Of a stretch of 64,000 nt of DNA, positions 56,865 to 63,934 are shown piece after piece. The stretch covers positions 467,223-531,222 of the forward strand of contig NZ_BAAAKI010000004.1 in the NCBI RefSeq assembly GCF_039527675.1. The letters run 5' to 3'. Made by a program: the position numbers and the translations under genes. Source of the stretch: Luteococcus sanguinis. GTDB taxonomy: Bacteria; Actinomycetota; Actinomycetes; Propionibacteriales; Propionibacteriaceae. Position 1 is the stretch's first letter. Every line of letters starts with the position of its first letter. Below the pieces are notes generated by a model. The model was not told the DNA's origin and ran no database searches. It saw nothing but the letters and a program-made list of their open reading frames with translations.

Positions 56865-58255
56865 TCGACTGGCTCGGCACCACCGTCGCGGTGCGCGAGG
56901 ACGGGACCCTCGACCTCGCCGTCGCGGGTGAGCGGGCCTTCGTCCGCGCCCTGCGGGTGGGTTTCGATGAGCCGTGGATCTTCGAGGGCCAACGCCTGCT
57001 CGTCGACGAGGTCGAGCAGACCTGGACCAACGGCCACGTCACCGCCACAGTGCGGCACGTGTTCGACCAGTCGTGGTCGATCCGGGTGCAGGTGGTGAAC
57101 CTGCGCGACACCGAGGCCAAGGTGAGCCCGCCCAAGCTCGAGTTCACGTCCAGCTGGCCGGCGCGACGCTGGCTGGCCGGCGCCGAGGGCCAGCTCTCCT
57201 TCGACCCCGGACGGGCGGACGGGGCGCTGCTCACGCTCACGCAGCTGCGCGGGCGCTCCCGGCTGTCGGAGGGCACCTGTTGGCTGGCCGACCTGCCGAT
57301 CCACCTGGGGGTGGCTGGGTCGTCGTCCGCGCAGCTGGCGATCAGTTGGCGCGGCGACTGGTTGCGCGACGAGGCGATGCAGGCCGGCGCGCTGCCCGGC
57401 TGGTGGCCGGACACGGTGCTCGACGACGGGGACGTGGTGCTGCTGGACCTGCCGGACGCGGCGATCGAGGCCGCCGGGATGACCCTGCTGGAGGACGAGG
57501 CGGGGACGACCTTGTCGGCGCGGCCCGGGGTCCATCTGGCGCAGGTTCATTCCGGGCACGGCACCACGGACGTCGAGTTCGCCGTCGCGCCGTCGCTGGC
57601 CACCGAGCTGTCGGCACGCACCGTCCGGATCCTTGAGGGCGTCGACCCGCGGACGTGTTCGCCCGCGACCGGATTCGTCGTTCTGCGCGCGCACGGGCTC
57701 GGTCTGGCAGGGGACGAGGCTCTGGCGTTTGCAGGGACGGTCGCGGAGGAGTGCGCGGCCCGTCCCGGACCGGTGGCGCCCTTCGTCGTCGGCCTGCTCG
57801 CGAACCTGGCACTGCACGAACCAAAGCGGGCGTCCGAACTGCCGGACCTGCTGTCCCGACTGGTCGAGGGGCCGGGTGCTGGAATGGCACGGGTGCAGGC
57901 GGCGCTGGCGTTGCAGATGGCGGGGGAGCCGGTGGCCATCCCGCCCGGTGTGCCGGCCGTACTGGGCGAGGTGGAGGCGGCGATCCACCGCCTGGAGGAG
58001 ACGCTGATCCGCGCCCAGACCCCCGATCCGGTCGAGCTGCGTCGGGTGGCTGGCCTGCTCGGAGCGGGCCTGCCCGGGGTGACGGCGGACGCCCGGACGC
58101 GGGCGATGGTGCATGCCGTGCTGGGGTTGGCGGCCGAAGGGCTGGACGTCGGCGGTCGCTGGCCGATGCCCTTGGCGCAGGTGCGCGACATGGCTCGGAA
58201 GAGACTGCTGGCCGAACGTGGTGAGGACGAGGCCATCGCCTGGCTGCTGTGGTGA
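56852..58255 (+). CDS. Unrecognised 467-residue protein overlapping the glycosylase gene
   Basis: No known family recognised. The N-terminal ~270 residues are beta-rich and acidic (VREDGTLDLAVAGERAF, FEGQRLLVDEVEQTW, HVFDQSWSIRVQVVNL, LEFTSSWPARRWLAGAEG), like a galactose-mutarotase or beta-sandwich module. The C-terminal ~190 residues are helical and Leu/Ala-rich (LLANLALHEPKRASELPDLLSRL, RVQAALALQMAG), perhaps HEAT-like. No signal peptide or membrane helix, so cytoplasmic. Starts at ATG 56852 inside the glycosylase gene (13-nt overlap), suggesting coupled expression. A GTG at 56861 is possible. Confidence 0.75.
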   Translation: MPTVIDWLGTTVAVREDGTLDLAVAGERAFVRALRVGFDEPWIFEGQRLLVDEVEQTWTNGHVTATVRHVFDQSWSIRVQVVNLRDTEAKVSPPKLEFTSSWPARRWLAGAEGQLSFDPGRADGALLTLTQLRGRSRLSEGTCWLADLPIHLGVAGSSSAQLAISWRGDWLRDEAMQAGALPGWWPDTVLDDGDVVLLDLPDAAIEAAGMTLLEDEAGTTLSARPGVHLAQVHSGHGTTDVEFAVAPSLATELSARTVRILEGVDPRTCSPATGFVVLRAHGLGLAGDEALAFAGTVAEECAARPGPVAPFVVGLLANLALHEPKRASELPDLLSRLVEGPGAGMARVQAALALQMAGEPVAIPPGVPAVLGEVEAAIHRLEETLIRAQTPDPVELRRVAGLLGAGLPGVTADARTRAMVHAVLGLAAEGLDVGGRWPMPLAQVRDMARKRLLAERGEDEAIAWLLW

Positions 58256-58269
58256 CGGGCGCGTTGGGC

Positions 58270-58315
58270 GCCCCTTGACACCCGAACGGGTGTGTCAATT
58301 CACCCGACAAGGGGC
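58270..58315 (+). promoter_or_regulatory. Nested inverted repeats upstream of the DJ-1/PfpI gene
   Basis: Outer arms GCCCCTTG (58270-58277) and CAAGGGGC (58308-58315). Inner TTGAC (58275-58279) and GTCAA (58294-58298) enclose ACCC/GGGT. TTGACA is also a consensus -35. Could be a terminator of the upstream gene (CTTT follows) or an operator of the next. Confidence 0.45.
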
Positions 58316-58357
58316 TTTGATGCTTCATGCAGCGTTGACGACGAGAGGGTTGAGTGC

Positions 58358-59062
58358 ATGCAAGGCAGGCGGGTTCTGGCGGTGGCGACCAGTGTGGGCG
58401 AGTACAAGAAGGTGGGCTACCGCACCGGGCTGTGGCTGTCGGAGCTGACGCACTTCTGGGACGTGCTCACCGAGGCTGGCTACGAGATCGACCTCGCCAC
58501 CCCGATGGGCGGGGACGTGCCGCTGGACCCCGAGAGCCTGACGCCGATCACCCTGGCCGGCAGCACCCGCAAGCACTACCAGGACCGCTCCTTCATGGAC
58601 CACTTGCGCGACACGCGCAACCTCGACGACGTGGTCGCCGACGACTACGACGCGATCTACCTGACCGGCGGTCACGGGACGATGTTCGACTTCGCCGTGG
58701 ACGAGCGCCTGGCCGAGCTGGTGGGGGAGGTGGCCCAGGCGCAGCGGGTGGTGTCGGCGGTCTGCCATGGGCCCGCCGGGTTGCTCAACGCCAAGGTGGA
58801 CGGGCAGCCGCTGCTGGCCGGCAAGAAGGTGACGGGTTTCTCGATGCTGGAAGAGAAGTTGGCGCAGCGGGTGGACGCCGTCCCCTTCAGCCTGGAGGAC
58901 CGGTTGCGCGATGCTGGAGCCACCTACGAGAAGGCGCCGCTGCCGATGACCCCGCACGTCGTGGTGGACGGACGTCTGGTGACCGGCCAGAACCCGGTCA
59001 GCGCGAAGGCGGTCGGACGAGCTGTTGTCGAACTGTTGGAGGGCAACCATGACGGCAAGTGA
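58358..59062 (+). CDS. DJ-1/PfpI-family protein, Hsp31/glyoxalase III-like
   Basis: A 234-residue class I GATase-like protein. SVGEYKKVGYRTGLWLSEL is the Hsp31-like N-terminus, YLTGGHGTMFDF supplies the catalytic Glu/oxyanion segment, and SAVCHGPAGLLNAK carries the nucleophile-elbow Cys-His. Related enzymes detoxify methylglyoxal or act as holding chaperones. ATG 58358 is chosen with GAGAGGGTTGAG upstream. An inverted repeat lies in its promoter. The YidD-like gene overlaps its end by 14 nt. Confidence 0.88.
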   Translation: MQGRRVLAVATSVGEYKKVGYRTGLWLSELTHFWDVLTEAGYEIDLATPMGGDVPLDPESLTPITLAGSTRKHYQDRSFMDHLRDTRNLDDVVADDYDAIYLTGGHGTMFDFAVDERLAELVGEVAQAQRVVSAVCHGPAGLLNAKVDGQPLLAGKKVTGFSMLEEKLAQRVDAVPFSLEDRLRDAGATYEKAPLPMTPHVVVDGRLVTGQNPVSAKAVGRAVVELLEGNHDGK

Positions 59063-59324
59063 TGCGGTGCTGGGCGCGATCCGCGGTTACCAACGGGTGA
59101 TCTCGCCCCGCAAGGGTTGGAACTGCGCCTACGGCGTGCACACCGGGGCTGGCACCTGTTCGTCTGTGATTGCGGACGCGGTGTCGCAGCGGGGCGTGGT
59201 CGGGGCCGTCGGTCCGGCGATGCGCCAGTTCGGCGCGTGCGCGTCGTCGGCGCGGACGCTGCGCGACGCCAAGGTCAATGGCGTGTGCTGCTGTGGACCC
59301 ATCCCGATCCCGTTCTCGTTCTGA
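59049..59324 (+). CDS. YidD-like membrane protein insertion efficiency factor
   Basis: A 91-residue protein. AIRGYQRVISPRKGWNCAYG matches the amphipathic YidD N-terminus (R.YQ..ISP..G..C), and THTGAGTCSS-like sequence (VHTGAGTCSSVIADAV) the second Cys block. The C-terminus has a CCCGPIPIPFSF tail. YidD helps YidC insert inner-membrane proteins; it is usually near rnpA/yidC, so this copy is out of its common context and the assignment is moderate. Overlaps the DJ-1 gene. Confidence 0.7.
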   Translation: MTASDAVLGAIRGYQRVISPRKGWNCAYGVHTGAGTCSSVIADAVSQRGVVGAVGPAMRQFGACASSARTLRDAKVNGVCCCGPIPIPFSF

Positions 59325-59401
59325 GACGACCCAGCTGGCGGGAGAGCGGGTGATGATCCACTAAGCTGGACGGGTTGCGGTCGCCCCTGGTGTCCGTGAT
59401 C

Positions 59402-59477
59402 CGGGGCGTAGCGTAGTGGCTAGCGCGCCTGCTTTGGGAGCAGGAGACCGCAGGTTCGAGTCCTGTCGCCCCGACCA
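59402..59477 (+). tRNA. tRNA-Pro (TGG)
   Basis: Acceptor arms CGGGGCG/CGCCCCG, anticodon loop TTTGGGA with TGG, T-loop TTCGAGT, encoded CCA 59475-59477. The likely attachment site for the adjacent integrase. Confidence 0.97.
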
Positions 59478-59496
59478 ATTCAAGAGCTTCATCTGA

Positions 59497-59534
59497 CAAG
59501 GCGTTTCTCCTAGTTGACTAGGGGAAACGCCTTG
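59497..59534 (+). terminator. Terminator of tRNA-Pro
   Basis: CAAGGCGTTTC (59497-59507) pairs perfectly with GAAACGCCTTG (59524-59534). A T-G wobble and CCTAG/CTAGG extend it to a 17-bp stem with loop TTGA; TTCC follows. Confidence 0.8.
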
Positions 59535-59627
59535 TTCCATGTGTCGGTCCGATGAGCACCAAGGGGCCTCCGAGGGACTTGTGGGGACATTCATCTCCCA
59601 CGTATCTCCCACGACGAGAGGCTCGAC

Positions 59628-60860
59628 ATGACGACGAAGCGGACAACCTTATCTCCGACCAGCGATGCGGGAAACGCCAGTGACTTGCGTTCCCCCCAAG
59701 GGAAACGCTCCACGCGCCGCGGGCGCTCCAAACGGGGCTTCGGACGGTTGGACAAGCTTCCCTCTGGGAAGTGGCGTGCTCGGTACCTAGGGCCAGATGG
59801 TCAGGTGCACTCGGCAGATCACACCTTCGTGGCCAAGATCGACGCCGAAGGTTGGCTCGTCGACGTGGAGCGGTCGATCAGCCGGGGTGAGTGGCAGGCT
59901 CTGGTGGCTCCCCAGCCCGCGCTGGTGAAGGAGGAGGCTCCGGTGGAGGTCGTGTTTGAAGACCTGGCCCGCGACGAGGTGGCCCGACGTGATCTGACAC
60001 CGAGGACGAGGGCTCTGTACGAGAGTCTGTTGGATCGACTGATCCTTCCCGAGTTCGGGGATCAGGCGGTGGCGTCGATCACGCCGAAGCAGGTTCGCGC
60101 GTGGTTCGACCGGATGGGGCCGGAACGGGCTACGCAACGAAGCCACGCGTACGCGCTGCTCAAGTCCTTGCTGGCGGTGTGTGTGGACGAGGAGTTGATT
60201 GTCGTTAATCCCTGCCGCATCCGTTCGGCGGGCCAGCGCAAGACCACCAGGGCGATGCAGCCGGCGACGGTGGCCGAGCTCAACCGTGTGGCCGATCGGT
60301 TGCCACCGGGGCAGGCGCTTCCCGTGCTGTTGGCGGCGTGGTGTGGGCTTCGCTCTGGGGAGGTGCGCGCGCTTCGGGTGGGGGACGTCGACACCGCGAC
60401 CGGGTGGATCCACGTTCGTCAGGGCGTGACGCGGATCAAGGGGCAGGTGATCGTTGGCCCGCCCAAGACACCTGCGGCGATCCGGGAGGTCGGAATCCCG
60501 CCGCACCTGCTGTCGCCGCTTCGTGAGTGGCGTGCAGGTCTGGGGGAGCGGAGGGCGCGCTCTGCGTACTTCTTCCCTGGACGCGGTGAGCTGCCGATGA
60601 GTGAGAAGGCGCTGCGGTATGCCTTTGACCAGGCACGTGACGTGATGGATCGGCACGATCTCACGTTCCATGACCTGCGTCACACTGCTGCCACGATGGC
60701 CGCCCAGAATGGCGCCACGACCGCCGAGTTGATGGCGCGCATGGGGCACACGACGGCCCAGATGGCGATGCGCTACCAGCACGCCAGCCGGCAGCGCGAA
60801 CAACTCCTGGCGGAGCGATTGGCCGAGTTGGCCCGCGGTGGCGATGGCGCATCCGAGTAG
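59628..60860 (+). CDS. Tyrosine recombinase/integrase
   Basis: A 410-residue phage-type integrase. The N-terminal ~100 residues include a basic arm-binding region (RSTRRGRSKRGFGRLDKL). A SAM-like core-binding domain covers ~105-200 and the catalytic domain ~210-390. Catalytic residues visible: Arg242 (CGLRSGEV), Lys280, His348/Arg351 (FHDLRHT), His374 (MGHT) and the nucleophile Tyr383 (MRYQH). All are present, so it could be active. Located 150 nt from tRNA-Pro, pointing the same way, as in tRNA-integrated elements. The stop abuts the excisionase-like gene. Confidence 0.93.
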   Translation: MTTKRTTLSPTSDAGNASDLRSPQGKRSTRRGRSKRGFGRLDKLPSGKWRARYLGPDGQVHSADHTFVAKIDAEGWLVDVERSISRGEWQALVAPQPALVKEEAPVEVVFEDLARDEVARRDLTPRTRALYESLLDRLILPEFGDQAVASITPKQVRAWFDRMGPERATQRSHAYALLKSLLAVCVDEELIVVNPCRIRSAGQRKTTRAMQPATVAELNRVADRLPPGQALPVLLAAWCGLRSGEVRALRVGDVDTATGWIHVRQGVTRIKGQVIVGPPKTPAAIREVGIPPHLLSPLREWRAGLGERRARSAYFFPGRGELPMSEKALRYAFDQARDVMDRHDLTFHDLRHTAATMAAQNGATTAELMARMGHTTAQMAMRYQHASRQREQLLAERLAELARGGDGASE

Positions 60861-61085
60861 GTGTCGATCACGAGAGAGCGCGTGGCGGCTTGGGCGGGCA
60901 TGGAGCATCCACGGCGAGAGATTGAGGTCGAGACCGTGCAGTCGGCTGCGCGGCGTCTCGGGGTGTGCCCCAAGACGGTGCGTCGGATGATCTCTGACGG
61001 GAGGCTTCCGGCGTACCGACTTGGCCCACGGATGCTGCGCCTGGACCCGGCGGACGTCGACCGGCTGTTGCAACGGGCGTTCTGA
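60861..61085 (+). CDS. Excisionase-like helix-turn-helix protein
   Basis: A 74-residue MerR-type/HTH_17 protein: TVQSAARRLGVCPKTVRRMISDGRLPAYRLGPRMLRL contains the helix-turn-helix and the wing typical of excisionase-family proteins, and DPADVDRLL closes the domain. The GTG at 60861 directly follows the integrase TAG. An ATG at 60900 would still leave the HTH intact. Probably directs integrase towards excision. Confidence 0.82.
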   Translation: MSITRERVAAWAGMEHPRREIEVETVQSAARRLGVCPKTVRRMISDGRLPAYRLGPRMLRLDPADVDRLLQRAF

Positions 61086-61210
61086 ACTGGGACACCAACG
61101 CCTCTCGGTGGATCGCCACTCGGGCGGCGCCTACCCGTGTCCAGGCGGCCCGTCGAAAGAGGCTCCCAGTCCGGCGGTTGCGGCAATCCCAAACCTCCGA
61201 GGGGCGCGCG

Positions 61211-61239
61211 TTGCTCGCCTCGCGCGGACGGGTTACCTT
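61211..61239 (+). promoter_or_regulatory. Promoter of the thrS-like attenuator
   Basis: TTGCTC (61211-61216), 17-nt spacer, TACCTT (61234-61239). The leader peptide ATG follows after 6 nt, so the transcript begins at or next to the leader start codon. Confidence 0.55.
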
Positions 61240-61245
61240 GTAGCC

Positions 61246-61305
61246 ATGCGCATCTGTCAGGTCACCACGACGCCGGACTTTTCCGGCGCCATTGCGTTGT
61301 CCTGA
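61246..61305 (+). CDS. Threonine-codon leader peptide of the thrS-like gene
   Basis: A 19-codon frame, MRICQVTTTPDFSGAIALS, then TGA. Three consecutive Thr codons (ACC ACG ACG) at codons 7-9 would stall the ribosome when Thr-tRNA is scarce. The hairpin CGCCGGA/TCCGGCG (61271-61288) begins right after them. GCGTTGT/ACAACGC (61294-61313) overlaps the stop codon, and a terminator follows. Translation is probably leaderless. Confidence 0.78.
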   Translation: MRICQVTTTPDFSGAIALS

Positions 61306-61323
61306 CACAACGCAGCATCCACC

Positions 61324-61354
61324 AGGCCCCGGAGTGATCCGGGGCCTTCTTTAT
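61324..61354 (+). terminator. Attenuator terminator before the thrS-like gene
   Basis: AGGCCCCGGA (61324-61333), loop GTGA, TCCGGGGCCT (61338-61347), then TCTTTAT. A perfect 10-bp stem and U-tract 50 nt before the structural gene. Confidence 0.88.
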
Positions 61355-61404
61355 GTCTGGGGCCGTTGGGCACTTCGTGGTCACGACCCGAAGGAAGACC
61401 CTCC

Positions 61405-62646
61405 ATGTCCCAAGATGATGACCTGCTTGACCACCGCGAGCTCAACCATGACCTGCACGTCTTCGCCACCGATCCCTTGGCGGGATCCGGTCTGCCCCTG
61501 TGGCTGCCCGCCGGGGCAGCCATCCGGGAGGAACTCGAACGCCTCGCGAAGGACATCGCCCACGACGATGGCTGCCTCGATGTCCGCACTCCCGTCCTGG
61601 GAAAACGTGCCCTGTTCGAACGTTCCGGCCACTGGGCCAAGTTCAGCAAGGACATGTTCCCGCCCATGAAGCTGGGCGAGGACGAGGTCGTGCTGCGCCC
61701 GGCGAACTGCCCCCACCACGCTCTGGTCTACGTCTGCGACCAGCGCTCGTACCGTGACTTGCCGATCCGTCTCAACGAACTCGCGCCGATGTTTCGCGCC
61801 GAACGCTCCGGCGTCGTCTCCGGCCTCCAGCGTGTCCGCCAGATCAGCCTCGATGACACCCACGTCTTCTGTCGCCCCGACCAGGTCCAGGCCGAGGTCG
61901 CCGCGGCTCTGCGCTCCGCGCTCAGGGCGCAGCGGATCCTCGGCCTCCCCGTCGACTATGTCCGGCTGTCCAAGCGCGACGACTCCGACGCGTGGCTCGG
62001 CTCCGCCGAACAATGGGACCATCACCAAGACGCGCTGCGCGCCGCCGCCCTCGAGGTGCTCGCCGACCATGGGATCGACCTGGTCGAAGCCGATGGGGAG
62101 GCCGCCTTCTACGGTCCCAAGCTCGACGTGCAGGTCCGCGATGGCCGTGGGCACGAGGAGACCATCGCCACCGCCCAGCTCGACTTCAACCAGCCCGAAC
62201 GTTTCGACCTCACCTACGTCGACGCGGACGGCTCCAAACAGCGGTGCGTGATGATCCACCGTGGAACCGTCGGAGCCATGGAACGCGTCGTCGCCTCACT
62301 CATGGAGCGCTACCAAGGCCGCCTGCCGTTGTGGTTGGCGCCCGTCCAAGCTGTCGTCCTGCCTGTCAGCGAGGCCCAGGACGTAGCGGCCGACGAGGCT
62401 GCCCGGGTACTGCGGCGACATGGGCTTCGGGTCGAGGTGCGCCGTGAGGGGAGTCTGGGTAGTCGCATTCGCGAGGCTCGCACCGTGCGCGCCAGCGTCG
62501 TGGTCGTCATTGGTGAGCGCGAGGCCGCGCAAGCCATGGTGCAGGCCACCGACGGCCGGGACGGTATCAAACGCACCCTCGCCGTGAATGACCTCGCCGA
62601 GCGCATGCAGCAGGCCCACCGGGATCGGGTCGACCTCGTATGGTGA
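61405..62646 (+). CDS. Compact threonyl-tRNA synthetase without TGS and editing domains
   Basis: A 413-residue class II synthetase that has only the catalytic core (1-300) and the anticodon-binding domain (305-413). The TGS and N2 editing domains of the usual ~640-690-residue enzyme are missing. Zinc ligands Cys102 (RPANCPHH), His153 (DDTHVFC) and His285 (MIHRGT) are present. Motif 2 (FRAERSGVVSGLQRVR) and motif 3 (GTVGAMERVVASL) are intact. So charging activity is likely, but Ser mischarging could not be corrected in cis. AAGGAAG precedes the ATG. The setting (beside integrase, own attenuator) suggests a second, stress or inhibitor-resistance copy; zinc-independent backup is unlikely because the ligands are kept. 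Confidence 0.9.
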   Translation: MSQDDDLLDHRELNHDLHVFATDPLAGSGLPLWLPAGAAIREELERLAKDIAHDDGCLDVRTPVLGKRALFERSGHWAKFSKDMFPPMKLGEDEVVLRPANCPHHALVYVCDQRSYRDLPIRLNELAPMFRAERSGVVSGLQRVRQISLDDTHVFCRPDQVQAEVAAALRSALRAQRILGLPVDYVRLSKRDDSDAWLGSAEQWDHHQDALRAAALEVLADHGIDLVEADGEAAFYGPKLDVQVRDGRGHEETIATAQLDFNQPERFDLTYVDADGSKQRCVMIHRGTVGAMERVVASLMERYQGRLPLWLAPVQAVVLPVSEAQDVAADEAARVLRRHGLRVEVRREGSLGSRIREARTVRASVVVVIGEREAAQAMVQATDGRDGIKRTLAVNDLAERMQQAHRDRVDLVW

Positions 62647-62859
62647 CGAGTGGGCCGGGCGCCGACAGCAAATGGCGCCCGGCCCGGCGCCTCACGTGAT
62701 CGGGAATCGAGCGGCCCCCTCGCTGAGTGCCCAACTCCCTCGATGACGAGACACCCCAACAACAGGAGACGGCGGCGCGACGAAGCGGCGTTCGGAAAGC
62801 TCATGGGTCAGCCTCAACCGCGCAATGTGTTCGCGGCGCCAATGGCATTACCGACGTGA
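62647..62859. other. Non-coding stretch
   Basis: About 210 nt between the synthetase and the dnaB remnant. Short frames exist in all phases, but none has coding character, a ribosome-binding site or recognisable similarity. It may be eroded intein sequence. Confidence 0.5.
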
Positions 62860-63543
62860 GCCAAGTTCGGCATCGTCGCCAGAATCAAGACCGTCAAGCA
62901 AGGAGCCCATCGGGACGGCTACCACCTGATCATCAACGGGGTGGACCAGCAGAGGGCCTTCTGCGAGCAGATCGGAGTCCACGGCAACCGTGGGGCCAAG
63001 TGCGACGAGGTCTACCTGGCACTCACGAACGTCAAGGCCAACACCAACCCCGACACCGGGCCGCGCGAAGTGTGGGAGTCCGTGCGCACTGGTCTGACCG
63101 CGAAGGGCATGACCCATCGTGAGTTCGCGTCCGCCATGTCCATCCAGTTCTGCGAATCAACCCCGTGGAAGCACGCGCCAAGCAGGCAGCGCCTCGCCCG
63201 GGTCGCGACCCTGCTCGCGGATGAGCACCTGCAGGCGCACGCGACCGGTGACGTCTACTGGGATGCCGTGAAGAGCATCGAGCCCATCGGGGAGCAGGAG
63301 GTCTACGACGCCACCGTGCTGGGCACCCACAACTTCATCGCGGATGGCATCATCGTCCACAACTCCTTGGAGCAGGACGCCGACATGGTCATCCTTCTCA
63401 ACAGGGAGGACGTCTACGACCGCGACTCCTCTCGCGCCGGTGAGGCGGACTTGATCGTCGCCAAGCACCGAAATGGGCCGACGGCGACGATCGTCACCGC
63501 TTTCCAGGGGCATTACTCGCGATTCGTCGACATGCAGCACTGA
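62860..63543 (+). pseudogene. dnaB remnant: C-terminal part of an intein plus the last 59 residues of replicative helicase
   Basis: Open from an in-frame stop at 62857-62859 to TGA 63541-63543 with no plausible start. Codons up to 63363 look like intein: the C-terminal splicing block reads VYDATVLGTHNFIADGIIVHN, ending His-Asn, followed by the +1 Ser at 63364. From 63364 on, SLEQDADMVILLNRED, EADLIVAKHRNGP and FQGHYSRF are the conserved DnaB C-terminus. Insertion before the Ser of (G)S-(I/L)EQDAD is the DnaB-b site of known mycobacterial inteins. The helicase N-terminus, Walker motifs and intein N-terminal block are absent, so the piece cannot make a helicase. Confidence 0.82.
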
Positions 63544-63718
63544 ATGCGGTCGCGGCGGCGGCTGCTGTCGAGAAGCAGTGAAGATTATTTGTCGAGAACC
63601 GGACAATTTATAAGAGAAGCCTGAGATGACCCGACTATTAGGTCCGGGCGAGCACAGACAGCCCCGACGGGCGCGGTCAGGAGGATGGGACTGCTGCACC
63701 TTTGGGTGACAGGTTGGG
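63544..63718. other. AT-richer non-coding stretch before the IS fragment
   Basis: Contains GAAGATTATTTGTCGAG and GGACAATTTATAAGAG, unusually AT-rich for this genome, with a TTGTC...GACAA inverted repeat at 63589-63606. GACTGCTGCACCTTTGGGTG (63690-63709) looks like an IS3-type end. No gene seen. Confidence 0.4.
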
Positions 63719-63934
63719 TTAGGCGGCTTGGAGGGCCGGTGTGGTCATGATGGTCTCGTATTCGATTGGGGTCAATCGGCCGAGGCGTTCTTGTCGGCGG
63801 CGGCGGTGGTAGGTGCGTTCGGTCCAGGTCACGATCGCGATCCGCAGGTCGTGGCGGGTGTGCCAGCGGCGTCGGTTCAGGACGTTCTTTTGGAGGAGGG
63901 CGAAGAAGGATTCCATGGCGGCGTTGTCGCCGGC
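63719..63934 (-). mobile_element. Truncated IS3-family transposase (OrfB C-terminus)
   Basis: The last ~70 residues of an rve-type transposase: AGDNAAMESFFALLQKNVLN contains the catalytic-domain DN..ES.F segment (Glu of DDE), followed by RIAIVTWTERTYHRRRR and GRLTPIEYE. Reading upstream, similarity stops at about 63934, and a TAA (63935-63937) interrupts the frame, so the 5' part is missing or replaced at the window edge. Related IS3 elements carry a two-frame orfAB; orfA is not visible. Confidence 0.8.

Noticed and set aside
61021..61305. 94-codon frame over the thrS leader region
   Set aside because: Its only credible part is the final 19 codons, which form the leader peptide; the rest overlaps the excisionase gene in another phase.
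62650..62859. 69-codon frame after the synthetase
   Set aside because: Arg/Pro/Asn-rich, no ribosome-binding site and no family resemblance.
63651..63670. Second attachment site of the tRNA-Pro element (GCCCCGAC)
   Set aside because: The match to the tRNA 3' end is only eight bases and lacks the T-arm sequence.
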